From Jilunia laotingensis (lineage in GTDB: Bacteria; Bacteroidota; Bacteroidia; Bacteroidales; Bacteroidaceae), in the NCBI RefSeq assembly GCF_014385165.1, contig NZ_JACRTF010000001.1, positions 3,968,001 to 4,032,000 on the forward strand: a DNA stretch of 64,000 nt, in the 5' to 3' direction. Made by a program: the position numbers and the translations under genes. Below are positions 29,636 to 38,460 of this stretch, one piece after another (the first letter of the stretch is position 1; each line of letters starts with the position of its first letter). Under the pieces are notes generated by a model, which was not told where the DNA came from, searched no databases, and saw only the letters and a list, made by a program, of their open reading frames with translations.

Positions 29636-31858
29636 TTATTCAACGTTTCTTGCCAGATTGAACCTTATTCCAATATACGCCTTCGCTCCATGCATCGGTC
29701 CCCATATCATGGTAGAGTCAAAATTATCTCCCCAAGGATCGGAAGCATTGATAATTGGATTCTTTTGTTTGAAATTAGTCAGGTTCTCTCCGCCTATATA
29801 AACGGACCAGCGTCGAAAATAGCGTGTCACTTGGGCACTAAGCTGCTCAAAACTCCCATAACGCGCTTCCCAGGATGAATGCCCATCAGAAGCTATATAC
29901 GGATGCGGCATTCTTCCGCCACCATTCAATTGAAGAGTTGCGTCAAACTGCCATAAGCCGAGCGGTGTCTGATAGGAGGCGGTCAGAAGCCCTTTGTATT
30001 TACTTGTCAACGGCTTTTCCAGTAATTCTCCGTTATAATTCGTTTTCGCATCCGTGAGACGATAGGCGGCAGTAAGCGTGAAGCCCTTGAAAAGCGGATA
30101 ATTCGCTTCCAACTGCAACACTTGCGAATAGGAACGTCCCTTCAGGTTGTAGAATGCTACTTCATGGGGATCGGTATCCATATCTACCACTACTTGTTTC
30201 TGAAAATCGGTATAATAATATTCCGCATTAAGATTCAGCGTCTTACCGAACAGCGGGATATAGGTCGACACGCTCGCCCCATAATTCCATGCCTCTTCTT
30301 GATCAAGATTCGCTGCAATCTTAACTTTCCGGCTACTGGCAAGGAGATAGTTATTTTCCGCCAGTACATGATTAGTGCGATACCCTTTCCCGGCAGACAG
30401 ACGGAAATGGACATACTCGTTCGGATTGTACTTGACATGCGCACGCGGAGTCACAAAGAAACCGTACATGCTGCTATGATCCCCACGAATTCCCCCCATA
30501 AGCATAAGTTTATCATTCAGGTTGAAAGTATACTGAATATAAGCTCCGGGGACGAATTCTTTCACAAATGCTTTTGTCGATAGCCCATCGGCTTCATTTG
30601 TCAGCCGGTAAAGCTGATCGTATCCATCGTAATTGAAGCTCAATCCGGCAGACAAGCTGTTTTGTTTATTAAATTCGGTTTCGAACAGCAAGGAAGCATA
30701 CACATTCGTTTGGTCGACATCATAAAGCTTATGACCGTACATGGCATTTTGATCATGGAAAGTTCCCTGCAAAATAAGGGCAAGATTGGTGTTCTTCTCC
30801 TTATTAAAAATATAGGCATTTTTAGTAAAAGCCTCATAACGATTGGTTTTGATACCGATCTCATACAATTCGTGCGATGGCTTTCCATCATGGCTAACCT
30901 GCCCGCTGTTGCGTTGTTCGGAAAGTGCTTTGATGCCTGCCTGAAACACATAATGATCTCCCATATATGCCCACCGGTTCCAAAAATTATATTGCTCGAC
31001 CCGGGGAATATCCACAAAACCATCGTTATTACTGTCGTGCGCCTTCGTCTCATTCTCATAATGAGCCAGCAAAGACGTACTCCAACGTTTGGAAAGTTTT
31101 ATCGTGGCATCAGCATTTGCTTCGTAACGGTTGGTGCTACTGGCAAACAGATTGGCAGACACCCAGTCCGCTTCGGGCAACTGGGGTTTCTTAAACTCCA
31201 CATTGATCTGTCCCGTAATGGATTCATACCCGTTCTTTACGGACGAACTTCCTTTGCTCACTTGAATGCTTTGCATCCAAGGCCCGGGCACATATCCCAA
31301 TCCATAAGGCGCAGCGGCTCCCCGATAGTTTGGAATATTTTCCGTCATCATCTGTACATACGTACCCGACAGCCCCAGCAACTTGATCTGTTTAGCTCCC
31401 GTAGCGGCATCGGAATAACTGACATCGACGGAGGGATTCGTCACAAAACTCTCGCCCAGGTTGCAACAAGCGGCACGGGTCAGTTCGGCACTGCTGATAA
31501 TATCTTCATTCATCACGCTGTTGCGCAGTTTCATTGTACCGAGTTTCCGGCTTACGACATTTACCTCACCCAACTCCACTCCTGCCCGGAGCATTATATC
31601 CAACTTTTGGTTTTTGCCGTCCACCTGTATAGTGTCATTTTCGAATCCTATAAAACTGATAATAAGTTTATTGCTGTTTGCAGGCTTAACAATGGAGAAA
31701 CTGCCGTCACCGGATGTCGTCACACCGTTCGTAGTACCGAGCCAAAACACATTGGCACCGGGGACGGGCTCACCCATATCATCTTGTACGATTCCTTCTA
31801 CTTGTGCTTGTAAAGCAAAGGAAATCAAAAGAAAAAGAATAGAGAATATATATTTCAT
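29636..31858 (-). CDS. TonB-dependent outer membrane receptor of the copper cluster
   Basis: 740 residues. Signal peptide (MKYIFSILFLLISFALQAQ), carboxypeptidase-D regulatory-like domain (about 20-95), plug (about 105-215), then a 22-strand barrel ending GAKAYIGIRFNLARNVE. The plug has an unusual Cys pair, ELTRAACCNLGESF near 130, and QSIQVSKGSSSVKNGYESITG is the usual plug end. The context (HMA protein, CopA, Cys-rich protein) suggests transport of copper or a copper complex. Its promoter region holds a palindrome and a periodic repeat array. Confidence 0.9.
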   Translation of the reverse strand: MKYIFSILFLLISFALQAQVEGIVQDDMGEPVPGANVFWLGTTNGVTTSGDGSFSIVKPANSNKLIISFIGFENDTIQVDGKNQKLDIMLRAGVELGEVNVVSRKLGTMKLRNSVMNEDIISSAELTRAACCNLGESFVTNPSVDVSYSDAATGAKQIKLLGLSGTYVQMMTENIPNYRGAAAPYGLGYVPGPWMQSIQVSKGSSSVKNGYESITGQINVEFKKPQLPEADWVSANLFASSTNRYEANADATIKLSKRWSTSLLAHYENETKAHDSNNDGFVDIPRVEQYNFWNRWAYMGDHYVFQAGIKALSEQRNSGQVSHDGKPSHELYEIGIKTNRYEAFTKNAYIFNKEKNTNLALILQGTFHDQNAMYGHKLYDVDQTNVYASLLFETEFNKQNSLSAGLSFNYDGYDQLYRLTNEADGLSTKAFVKEFVPGAYIQYTFNLNDKLMLMGGIRGDHSSMYGFFVTPRAHVKYNPNEYVHFRLSAGKGYRTNHVLAENNYLLASSRKVKIAANLDQEEAWNYGASVSTYIPLFGKTLNLNAEYYYTDFQKQVVVDMDTDPHEVAFYNLKGRSYSQVLQLEANYPLFKGFTLTAAYRLTDAKTNYNGELLEKPLTSKYKGLLTASYQTPLGLWQFDATLQLNGGGRMPHPYIASDGHSSWEARYGSFEQLSAQVTRYFRRWSVYIGGENLTNFKQKNPIINASDPWGDNFDSTMIWGPMHGAKAYIGIRFNLARNVE

Positions 31859-31881
31859 AAATGTTTACTCATTTTGTGATG

Positions 31882-31889
31882 CAAAGTTA
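31882..31889 (-). promoter_or_regulatory. -7 box of the TonB receptor gene
   Basis: TAACTTTG on the minus strand, 23 nt ahead of the ATG at 31858, directly downstream of the palindrome at 31901-31917. Confidence 0.65.
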
Positions 31890-31900
31890 TCAAATAGCCC

Positions 31901-31917
31901 TTGCAACCCGGTTGCAA
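31901..31917. promoter_or_regulatory. 17-bp palindromic operator candidate
   Basis: TTGCAACC-C-GGTTGCAA, perfect 8-bp arms with a single central base, located 11 bp upstream of the -7 box, so it covers the spacer and approaches the -33 region of the TonB receptor promoter. No regulator gene is present in the cluster. Confidence 0.65.
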
Positions 31918-32007
31918 AAAACGGGCTTTTTGAATGATTGTTTTTCGTATATCCAACGCATTATATTTCAATAGATTAAAGATACGTCTTAGGAGATTGA
32001 TATTAAT

Positions 32008-32090
32008 AACATCCGGATGTTATCTATCAAAACATCCGGATGTTTTATACTACAACATGGGGATGTTCTTGGGTACAACATGGGGATGTT
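32008..32090. repeat. Four-unit array of AACATNNGGATGTT at exact 23-bp period
   Basis: Units at 32008-32021 and 32031-32044 are the perfect palindrome AACATCCGGATGTT; units at 32054-32067 and 32077-32090 are AACATGGGGATGTT. Starts are 23, 23 and 23 bp apart, with unrelated 9-bp linkers. It lies between the Cys-rich protein gene and the TonB receptor, about 150-230 bp upstream of the receptor start. Confidence 0.95.
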
Positions 32091-32187
32091 TTTAGTCTTT
32101 ATCTATGAAGATATAAATAGCAGACCGTAAGAAAACAATACCTAAGAGCAGTATCTTCTTACATTCCTTCATAATACTCCGGAAACG

Positions 32188-32583
32188 CTAAATGATAAGA
32201 ATGGAAAAGAGAGCCAAGTAATGCCGGGAACTGACAGGATGCGGAGACAGATCGGATATAAAATCCTGCGGTTCGGCAATGGCTCTATAATATTGAAAAC
32301 CGGGAATAAGTATGCAGAAAAGTTGCAACACAGGAACAGGCATAGCTACTTCGCAAGACTGCTTTACCAAATCTACTTTATAAACAGTTGCCGTGCAACC
32401 TTCATCCTGACAAGACTTATTCATCGGATGCGGGGATTGATGGCACTTCTTACAGCCATTGGTGCAACAGGTCTGTGCAGCTTCACAACCGGCACAACAA
32501 TAATGCACAATAGACACTCCTACCCCGGCGTAGATGATCAACAGGGAAAACAAAGTTGCAAATATGTAACGAAGTCTCTTCAT
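32188..32583 (-). CDS. Cys/His-rich secreted protein of the copper cluster
   Basis: 131 residues with a hydrophobic N-terminal segment (about 5-24). After it comes a dense metal-ligand stretch, CCAGCEAAQTCCTNGCKKCH then more Cys/His to about residue 64, and a less distinctive C-terminal half. Such a pattern suggests binding of a soft metal such as copper in the periplasm, but I cannot name the family. It is the first gene of the minus-strand copper run. A -7 box TATCTTTG lies 8 nt before the ATG. Confidence 0.75.
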   Translation of the reverse strand: MKRLRYIFATLFSLLIIYAGVGVSIVHYCCAGCEAAQTCCTNGCKKCHQSPHPMNKSCQDEGCTATVYKVDLVKQSCEVAMPVPVLQLFCILIPGFQYYRAIAEPQDFISDLSPHPVSSRHYLALFSILII

Positions 32584-32591
32584 GTCCGCTG

Positions 32592-32599
32592 CAAAGATA
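32592..32599 (-). promoter_or_regulatory. -7 box immediately upstream of the Cys-rich protein gene
   Basis: TATCTTTG on the minus strand with 8 nt to the ATG at 32583, predicting a leader of only a few bases. Confidence 0.6.
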
Positions 32600-32665
32600 G
32601 GGAGATTTAACCGTTGAGGGGCATTAATTTTTCCTTTTTTATTGGTAGTATTCGTTAATATGTTC

Positions 32666-32673
32666 TATATTTG
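32666..32673 (+). promoter_or_regulatory. -7 box of the DUF3298 lipoprotein gene
   Basis: TATATTTG, 48 nt ahead of the preferred ATG at 32722; TTGG at 32642-32645 is a weak -33 candidate 20 bp upstream. Confidence 0.55.
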
Positions 32674-32721
32674 TCGATAATGAACAGAGGTATAAATGTT
32701 GAATTTAAAGAAGAAACCGTT

Positions 32722-33573
32722 ATGAAAAAACAATATGTCAGCCTACTTATAATTATTCTTTCGGTAAGTAGCTTTTTATTTTCTTGTCGTGACAAGATGA
32801 ATGAAAGAGTCGGAGCATTGGAGTTCGATAGTATACAGGTAAACGAAACTGCCCATCTCTTCGGGGATACGTCCAAACCTGCGTGCAATTTGACAATAAA
32901 CTATACATATCCGGTGAAATCTTCGGATGAACTTTTGAAAGACACGTTGAACAAATATTTCATCTCCGCTTGTTTCGGAGAAAAATATATGGATGAAGCC
33001 CCCCGGGAAGTCATAAAACAGTACACTGAAACCTACGTCAGTGATTACCGCCGCGACCTGGAACCTATGTACCTGGAAGACGAAAAGGACAAGGAAGACA
33101 ATGCTTCCATCGGTGCATGGTACTCTTATTATAAAGGTATAGAGAGCAACGTGAATTATTACGAGAAAAATCTACTGGTTTATTGCATCAAATACAATGA
33201 ATATACCGGTGGCGCACATGGCATCTATATGACTACCTATCTCAATATGGATCTCGACCTGATGCGTCCCTTGCGTTTGGATGATATTTTTGTCGGAGAC
33301 TATCAAGAGACTTTGACTGATCTTATCTGGAATCAGTTGATGGCAGAAAACAATGTTAAGACACATTCCGAACTGGAAGACCTGGGATACGGTTCAACAG
33401 GCGAAATCGCTCCGACAGAGAATTTCTATCTAGATAAGGAAGGCATCACCTTCTATTATAATGTATACGATATCACTCCATACGCCATGGGACCTGTGGA
33501 AGTGTCACTACCCTTCCAGATGATAGAACATATGTTAGGCAGCAGCACAGTGATCAAAGAACTGAGAAATTAA
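32722..33573 (+). CDS. DUF3298 domain lipoprotein
   Basis: 283 residues from ATG 32722 (MKKQYVSLLIIILSVSSFLF), ending in a lipobox with Cys near 21. The mature part has the DUF4163/DUF3298 pattern: a beta-rich N-half and NEYTGGAHGIYMTTYLNMDL near 165, then MRPLRLDDIFVGDY and the C-terminal VSLPFQMIEHML. The fold resembles the RsiV extracellular domain; the role of Bacteroides members is unknown. rsmG follows after 37 nt. Confidence 0.85.
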   Translation: MKKQYVSLLIIILSVSSFLFSCRDKMNERVGALEFDSIQVNETAHLFGDTSKPACNLTINYTYPVKSSDELLKDTLNKYFISACFGEKYMDEAPREVIKQYTETYVSDYRRDLEPMYLEDEKDKEDNASIGAWYSYYKGIESNVNYYEKNLLVYCIKYNEYTGGAHGIYMTTYLNMDLDLMRPLRLDDIFVGDYQETLTDLIWNQLMAENNVKTHSELEDLGYGSTGEIAPTENFYLDKEGITFYYNVYDITPYAMGPVEVSLPFQMIEHMLGSSTVIKELRN

Positions 33574-33610
33574 ATCAATAAAAATATAACCCAACCTATA
33601 TTTAGAAGAA

Positions 33611-34231
33611 GTGGAAATTATACTCAAATACTTCCCTGACCTTACGGAAGAGCAGCGCAAGCAGTTTGCCGCCCTATACGACTTATACCTTGACTGGAAC
33701 AGCAAGATTAACGTGATCTCACGAAAGGATATAGAAAACTTGTACGAACACCACGTGTTACATTCACTCGGCATAGCCAAAATGATTCACTTCCGTCCCG
33801 GGACCCACATCATGGATTTGGGAACCGGTGGAGGTTTTCCCGGCATTCCTTTGGCAATCCTCTTTCCAGAAGTAAAATTCCATCTGGTAGACAGTATCGG
33901 AAAGAAAGTACGTGTTGCCACGGAAGTGGCGAATGCCATCGGGCTGAAAAACGTCACTTTCCGCCACGCGCGTGCCGAAGAAGAGAAACAGCTATTCGAC
34001 TTTGTCGTAAGCCGTGCCGTCATGCCACTGGCAGACCTGGTTAAAATCATCAAAAAGAATATCTCGCCCAAACAACAGAACCCGTTACCCAACGGATTAA
34101 TCTGCCTGAAAGGCGGTGAACTAGAGCATGAAGCGATGCCATTCAAACATAAAACTACGATGCATCCGTTGAGCGATGATTTTGAAGAAGAATTCTTCCA
34201 GACTAAAAAAGTGGTATATGTAACCGTATAA
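33611..34231 (+). CDS. rsmG: 16S rRNA (guanine-527-N7) methyltransferase RsmG
   Basis: 206 residues from a GTG start (33611). Family features: N-terminal LYDLYLDWNSKINVISRKD, SAM site IMDLGTGGGFPGIPLAI near 75, and VVSRAVMPLADL near 138. It methylates N7 of G527 in 16S rRNA. It is followed 25 nt later by the MBL hydrolase, perhaps cotranscribed. Confidence 0.96.
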   Translation: MEIILKYFPDLTEEQRKQFAALYDLYLDWNSKINVISRKDIENLYEHHVLHSLGIAKMIHFRPGTHIMDLGTGGGFPGIPLAILFPEVKFHLVDSIGKKVRVATEVANAIGLKNVTFRHARAEEEKQLFDFVVSRAVMPLADLVKIIKKNISPKQQNPLPNGLICLKGGELEHEAMPFKHKTTMHPLSDDFEEEFFQTKKVVYVTV

Positions 34232-34256
34232 ACAGAATACGTAATATCAACGAACC

Positions 34257-34895
34257 ATGAAGATAAAGAGATTTGAATTTAATATGTTTCCCGTAAACTG
34301 TTATGTGTTATGGGATGAAACCAAAGAGGCGGTTGTTATCGATCCGGGTTGTTTTTACGACGAGGAAAAGCAGGCATTGAAGAATTTCATCGTCACCAAC
34401 GAACTGACGGTGAAGCATCTGTTGAATACTCATTTACATCTGGATCATATCTTTGGCAATCCGTTCATGCTAAAAGAGTTCGGGCTTTCCGCTGAAGCCA
34501 GTCAGGCAGATGAATATTGGATAGAAGAGGCTCCGAAACAAAGCCGTATGTTCGGGTTCCAGCTTCAGGAAGAACCGGTGCCGTTGGGAAAATATCTGCA
34601 TGATGGAGATATCATCACATTCGGTAATACTACGTTGGAAGCCATTCATGTGCCGGGACATTCACCCGGTAGTTTGGTTTACTACTGCAAAGCAGAGAAC
34701 TGCATGTTTTCCGGTGATGTACTTTTCCAGGGAAGCATCGGACGCGCTGATCTGGCAGGAGGAAACTTCGACGAACTGATCGATCACATCTGTAGCCGGT
34801 TGTTCGTCCTTCCCAACGAGACTGTCATCTATCCGGGACACGGGGCACCCACCACCATCGGAATGGAGAAAGCCGAAAACCCTTTCTTCAGGTAA
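34257..34895 (+). CDS. MBL-fold metallohydrolase (glyoxalase II-like)
   Basis: 212 residues. Metal site THLHLDHIFGNP (HxHxDH) near 60, further ligands in HVPGHSPGSLVYY near 132, FSGDVLFQGSIGRADL near 151 and YPGHGAPTTIG near 195. It is of the hydroxyacylglutathione-hydrolase-like group of zinc hydrolases; the substrate is not known. Confidence 0.9.
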   Translation: MKIKRFEFNMFPVNCYVLWDETKEAVVIDPGCFYDEEKQALKNFIVTNELTVKHLLNTHLHLDHIFGNPFMLKEFGLSAEASQADEYWIEEAPKQSRMFGFQLQEEPVPLGKYLHDGDIITFGNTTLEAIHVPGHSPGSLVYYCKAENCMFSGDVLFQGSIGRADLAGGNFDELIDHICSRLFVLPNETVIYPGHGAPTTIGMEKAENPFFR

Positions 34896-34962
34896 TACTT
34901 TCATGAAAAAAAGTAAACGCTATATATAATCAATAGTAGAAACTACTTAAAAACTAACTAAT

Positions 34963-37809
34963 ATGAAAACCGAATCATTCGCCAGCCGTCATATCGGTAT
35001 CAGCGAAAAAGACATTGAAGTGATGCTACGCAAAATAGGCGTAGACACACTTGATGAGTTAATCAATAAAACCATTCCTGCCAACATACGGCTCAAAGAG
35101 CCGTTGGCTCTCCCACCAGCAATGACCGAATACGAATTCGGCAAGCACATCAGTGAACTGGCTGGAAAAAACAAACTCTTTACTACTTACATCGGTATGG
35201 GTTGGTATAATACGATTACTCCCGCCGTGATCCAAAGAAATGTCTTTGAGAACCCGGTATGGTATACTTCGTATACGCCTTATCAGACAGAAGTATCACA
35301 GGGTCGCCTCGAGGCACTGATGAACTTCCAGACGATGGTAAGCGACCTGACAGCCATGCCTTTGGCAAACTGTTCCTTATTGGACGAGGCAACAGCAGCC
35401 GCGGAAGCCGTTTCGATGATGTACGCGTTGCGTCCCCGCGATAAGCAGAAAGCAGGTGCGAATGTCGTTTTTGTGGACGAAAATATCTTCCCCCAAACTC
35501 TGGCTGTCATGACCACCCGTGCCATCCCTCAAGGCATCGAGCTTCGGGTAGGTAAATACCAGGAATTCGAACCAACGCCGGAAGTGTTCGCTTGCGTACT
35601 TCAGTACCCAAATGCTGACGGTAATGTGGAAGACTACCGCGAATTTACAGAAAAGGCCCATGCCACCGGATGCAAAGTAGCCGTAGCCGCTGACTTATTA
35701 AGCCTTGCACTGATCGTTCCTCCGGGTGAATGGGGAGCGGATATCGTATTCGGTACTACGCAACGTTTTGGAATACCTATGTTCTACGGTGGTCCATCGG
35801 CAGCTTATTTTGCCACACTCGACGAGTATAAACGAAATATGCCGGGACGAATCATCGGTTGGTCGAAAGACAAATACGACAAACCTTGCTATCGCATGGC
35901 TTTACAAACCCGTGAACAACACATCAAACGCGAAAAAGCGACTTCTAATATCTGTACCGCACAAGCATTGCTGGCTACGATGGCAGGTTTCTATGCCGTT
36001 TATCACGGACAGGAAGGAATCAAAGATATTGCACACCGCATCCACAGTATTGCTACTTTCCTGGAAAAAGGAATCAGCAAGCTGGGGTACAAGCAAGCCA
36101 ACCGGCAATATTTCGACACTCTCCGCTTTACGTTGCCCGACAATGTATCGGCACAACAGATCCGCACCATCGCGCTGAGTAAAGAAGTCAATTTACGCTA
36201 TTTCGACAACGGTGACGTAGGTTTCAGTATCGATGAAACAACCGATATCGCAGCTGCCAATGTCCTGCTCTCCATTTTTGCTATTGCAGCCGAAAAAGAC
36301 TACCAAAAGATAAACGAAATACCGGATGCTCCCGAATTTCCGGAAGCATTGAAGCGTCAAAGTCCATTCCTCACGCATGAAGTATTCTCAAAATATCATA
36401 CTGAGACGGAAATGATGCGTTATATCAAACGCTTGGATCGCAAGGACATTTCATTGGCTCATTCCATGATACCGCTGGGATCATGTACCATGAAACTGAA
36501 TGCAGCCGCAGAAATTCTCCCGTTGAGCCGGCCGGAATTCATGTGCATACATCCGCTCGTACCGGAAGACCAAGCCGAAGGATATCGTGAACTGATAGAA
36601 AATCTCAGCGAGGCATTGAAGATTATCACCGGATTCGCTGGAATCAGCCTTCAGCCGAACTCAGGAGCAGCGGGCGAATACACAGGCCTTCGCGTGATCC
36701 GTAGTTATTTGGAAAGCATCGGACAGGGACACCGTAATAGAATATTGATTCCGGCATCGGCTCATGGAACTAATCCGGCATCGGCCGTTCAAGCAGGTTT
36801 CACTACCGTTACATGTGCATGTGATGAAAACGGTAACGTAGATATGGACGACCTCCGCGCAAAAGCAGAAGAAAACAAAGATGATTTGGCTGCCTTAATG
36901 ATTACTTACCCCTCTACTCACGGTATCTTTGAAACGGAGATTGTTGAAATCTGCCGCATCATACATGCATGTGGGGCACAAGTATATATGGATGGAGCTA
37001 ATATGAATGCTCAGGTAGGTTTGACGAATCCTGGTTTTATCGGTGCCGACGTTTGCCACCTGAATTTGCACAAGACATTTGCTTCTCCTCATGGAGGAGG
37101 CGGACCGGGCGTAGGACCGATCTGCGTAGCCGAACATTTGGTACCGTTCTTACCGGGACATGGCATATTCGGCAATCCAATGAATGAGGTATCCTCTGCA
37201 CCTTATGGTAGCGCAGGAATTCTTCCTATCACTTACGGATATATTCGTATGATGGGTACGGATGGATTGACCATGGCAACGAAAGCTGCTATACTGAATG
37301 CCAACTATCTAGCTGCTTGCCTGAATGATACATACGGCATTGTCTATCGCGGTGCCAATGGGTACGTCGGACATGAAATGATATTGGAATGCCGCAAGGT
37401 TCACGAAGAAACGGGTATCAGTGAAAATGACATCGCAAAACGTCTGATGGACTTTGGATACCATGCTCCTACCCTCTCCTTCCCAGTTCACGGAACTTTG
37501 ATGATTGAACCGACAGAAAGTGAAAGCCTGTGGGAACTGGATAATTTCGTAACGGTGATGCAGACAATATGGGATGAAATACAAGAGGTAAAGAATGGAG
37601 AAGCCGATAAGGAAGACAACGTGCTTGTAAACGCTCCTCACCCGGAATATGAAATTGTGGATGACGATTGGAAACACAGTTATTCACGAGAGAAAGCAGC
37701 TTATCCTATTGAAAGTGTACGGGAAAATAAATTCTGGGTCAATGTAGCCCGTGTAGACAATACATTGGGAGACCGGAAATTACAACCTACATGCTATTGC
37801 TTTGGATAA
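34963..37809 (+). CDS. gcvP: Glycine dehydrogenase (decarboxylating), P protein of the glycine cleavage system
   Basis: 948 residues, the full fused alpha/beta form. Start SFASRHIGISEKDIEVML is typical. The first half carries GWYNTITPAVIQRNVFENP and YQTEVSQGRLEALMNFQ, the second half the PLP-Lys in NLHKTFASPHGGGGPGVG near 708 and SAHGTNPASA near 605. It decarboxylates glycine and passes the aminomethyl group to lipoylated GcvH. The other gcv genes are not in the window; lipB in the window serves the same pathway. Confidence 0.97.
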   Translation: MKTESFASRHIGISEKDIEVMLRKIGVDTLDELINKTIPANIRLKEPLALPPAMTEYEFGKHISELAGKNKLFTTYIGMGWYNTITPAVIQRNVFENPVWYTSYTPYQTEVSQGRLEALMNFQTMVSDLTAMPLANCSLLDEATAAAEAVSMMYALRPRDKQKAGANVVFVDENIFPQTLAVMTTRAIPQGIELRVGKYQEFEPTPEVFACVLQYPNADGNVEDYREFTEKAHATGCKVAVAADLLSLALIVPPGEWGADIVFGTTQRFGIPMFYGGPSAAYFATLDEYKRNMPGRIIGWSKDKYDKPCYRMALQTREQHIKREKATSNICTAQALLATMAGFYAVYHGQEGIKDIAHRIHSIATFLEKGISKLGYKQANRQYFDTLRFTLPDNVSAQQIRTIALSKEVNLRYFDNGDVGFSIDETTDIAAANVLLSIFAIAAEKDYQKINEIPDAPEFPEALKRQSPFLTHEVFSKYHTETEMMRYIKRLDRKDISLAHSMIPLGSCTMKLNAAAEILPLSRPEFMCIHPLVPEDQAEGYRELIENLSEALKIITGFAGISLQPNSGAAGEYTGLRVIRSYLESIGQGHRNRILIPASAHGTNPASAVQAGFTTVTCACDENGNVDMDDLRAKAEENKDDLAALMITYPSTHGIFETEIVEICRIIHACGAQVYMDGANMNAQVGLTNPGFIGADVCHLNLHKTFASPHGGGGPGVGPICVAEHLVPFLPGHGIFGNPMNEVSSAPYGSAGILPITYGYIRMMGTDGLTMATKAAILNANYLAACLNDTYGIVYRGANGYVGHEMILECRKVHEETGISENDIAKRLMDFGYHAPTLSFPVHGTLMIEPTESESLWELDNFVTVMQTIWDEIQEVKNGEADKEDNVLVNAPHPEYEIVDDDWKHSYSREKAAYPIESVRENKFWVNVARVDNTLGDRKLQPTCYCFG

Positions 37810-37819
37810 AGATATTTAG

Positions 37820-37875
37820 TTGAAAGTTGAAAGTGAAATGCACCGTTAAACAGCATTGTCACTTTCAACTTTCAA
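37820..37875. terminator. Bidirectional hairpin between gcvP and the nitroreductase gene
   Basis: 17-bp perfect inverted repeat (37820-37836 with 37859-37875) and a 22-nt loop. The arms repeat GTTGAAAGT-like units, with a third partial copy at 37880-37892. It lies between convergent genes. Confidence 0.75.
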
Positions 37876-37889
37876 TTCTTTACTTTCAA

Positions 37890-38456
37890 CTAAACAATAT
37901 GGTAAGTACCGGTTTTCAAATTCTTCTCTTTAACGGGATAGGCCGGATCGGCATATCCTAAAGCGACACAACCATACACTTTATGGTTTTCAGGTACTCC
38001 TAATGAGGTAATATATGCGCGTACTTCAGGATCATCACAAGTCGTACCCAACTGATTGATCCAACAAGATCCGATGCCCAAGGAATGTGCGGTAAGAAAC
38101 ATATTTTCAATTGCACAGGCACAGTCCATCGCTGCCCACCATTGAGTGGGATCATTGGACACGATCACCAAAGCCGGAGCATGATAATAGCAACAATAAG
38201 TCTGGCTATTTCCACGCTCTTGCAAATGCCGATCCTCACTTTTAGCAAAAGCACCTTTAATGTGCATATTGAGTTCTTCCAATTTTTGTGCATCTCGTAT
38301 GGCTGTGAAATGCCACGTTTCCAAATGCATTCCGTTAGGAGCATACGCTCCGGCCTCTAAGATAGTCAATAAATCGTCTTTAGAGACTTGTCGAGCGGTA
38401 TATGCACGTATACTACGACGAGATTTAATGTTTTCCAATACTTCATTTGTTTTCAT
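37890..38456 (-). CDS. Nitroreductase-family flavoprotein
   Basis: 188 residues. FMN-binding pattern: NIKSRRSIRAYTARQVSKDDL near 10, EAGAYAPNGMHLETWHFTAI near 35, AMDCACAIENMFLTAHSLGIGSCWI near 115 and CVALGYADPAYPV near 165. It reduces nitro compounds, quinones or similar substrates with NAD(P)H. It follows the HpaII-like gene by 4 nt, so the two are probably cotranscribed. Confidence 0.92.
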   Translation of the reverse strand: MKTNEVLENIKSRRSIRAYTARQVSKDDLLTILEAGAYAPNGMHLETWHFTAIRDAQKLEELNMHIKGAFAKSEDRHLQERGNSQTYCCYYHAPALVIVSNDPTQWWAAMDCACAIENMFLTAHSLGIGSCWINQLGTTCDDPEVRAYITSLGVPENHKVYGCVALGYADPAYPVKEKNLKTGTYHIV

Positions 38457-38460
38457 ATCA

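Noticed and set aside
30662..31813. 383-residue plus-strand frame
   Set aside because: Antisense shadow of the TonB receptor, whose translation has full family structure.
32008..32090. CRISPR-like array
   Set aside because: Repeat cores are 14 bp with 9-bp linkers, far too short for spacers, and no cas genes are present.
32221..32610. 129-residue plus-strand frame
   Set aside because: Shadow of the Cys-rich secreted protein gene on the minus strand.
34896..34962. Glycine riboswitch ahead of gcvP
   Set aside because: The 67-nt AT-rich leader is too short and lacks the conserved riboswitch core.
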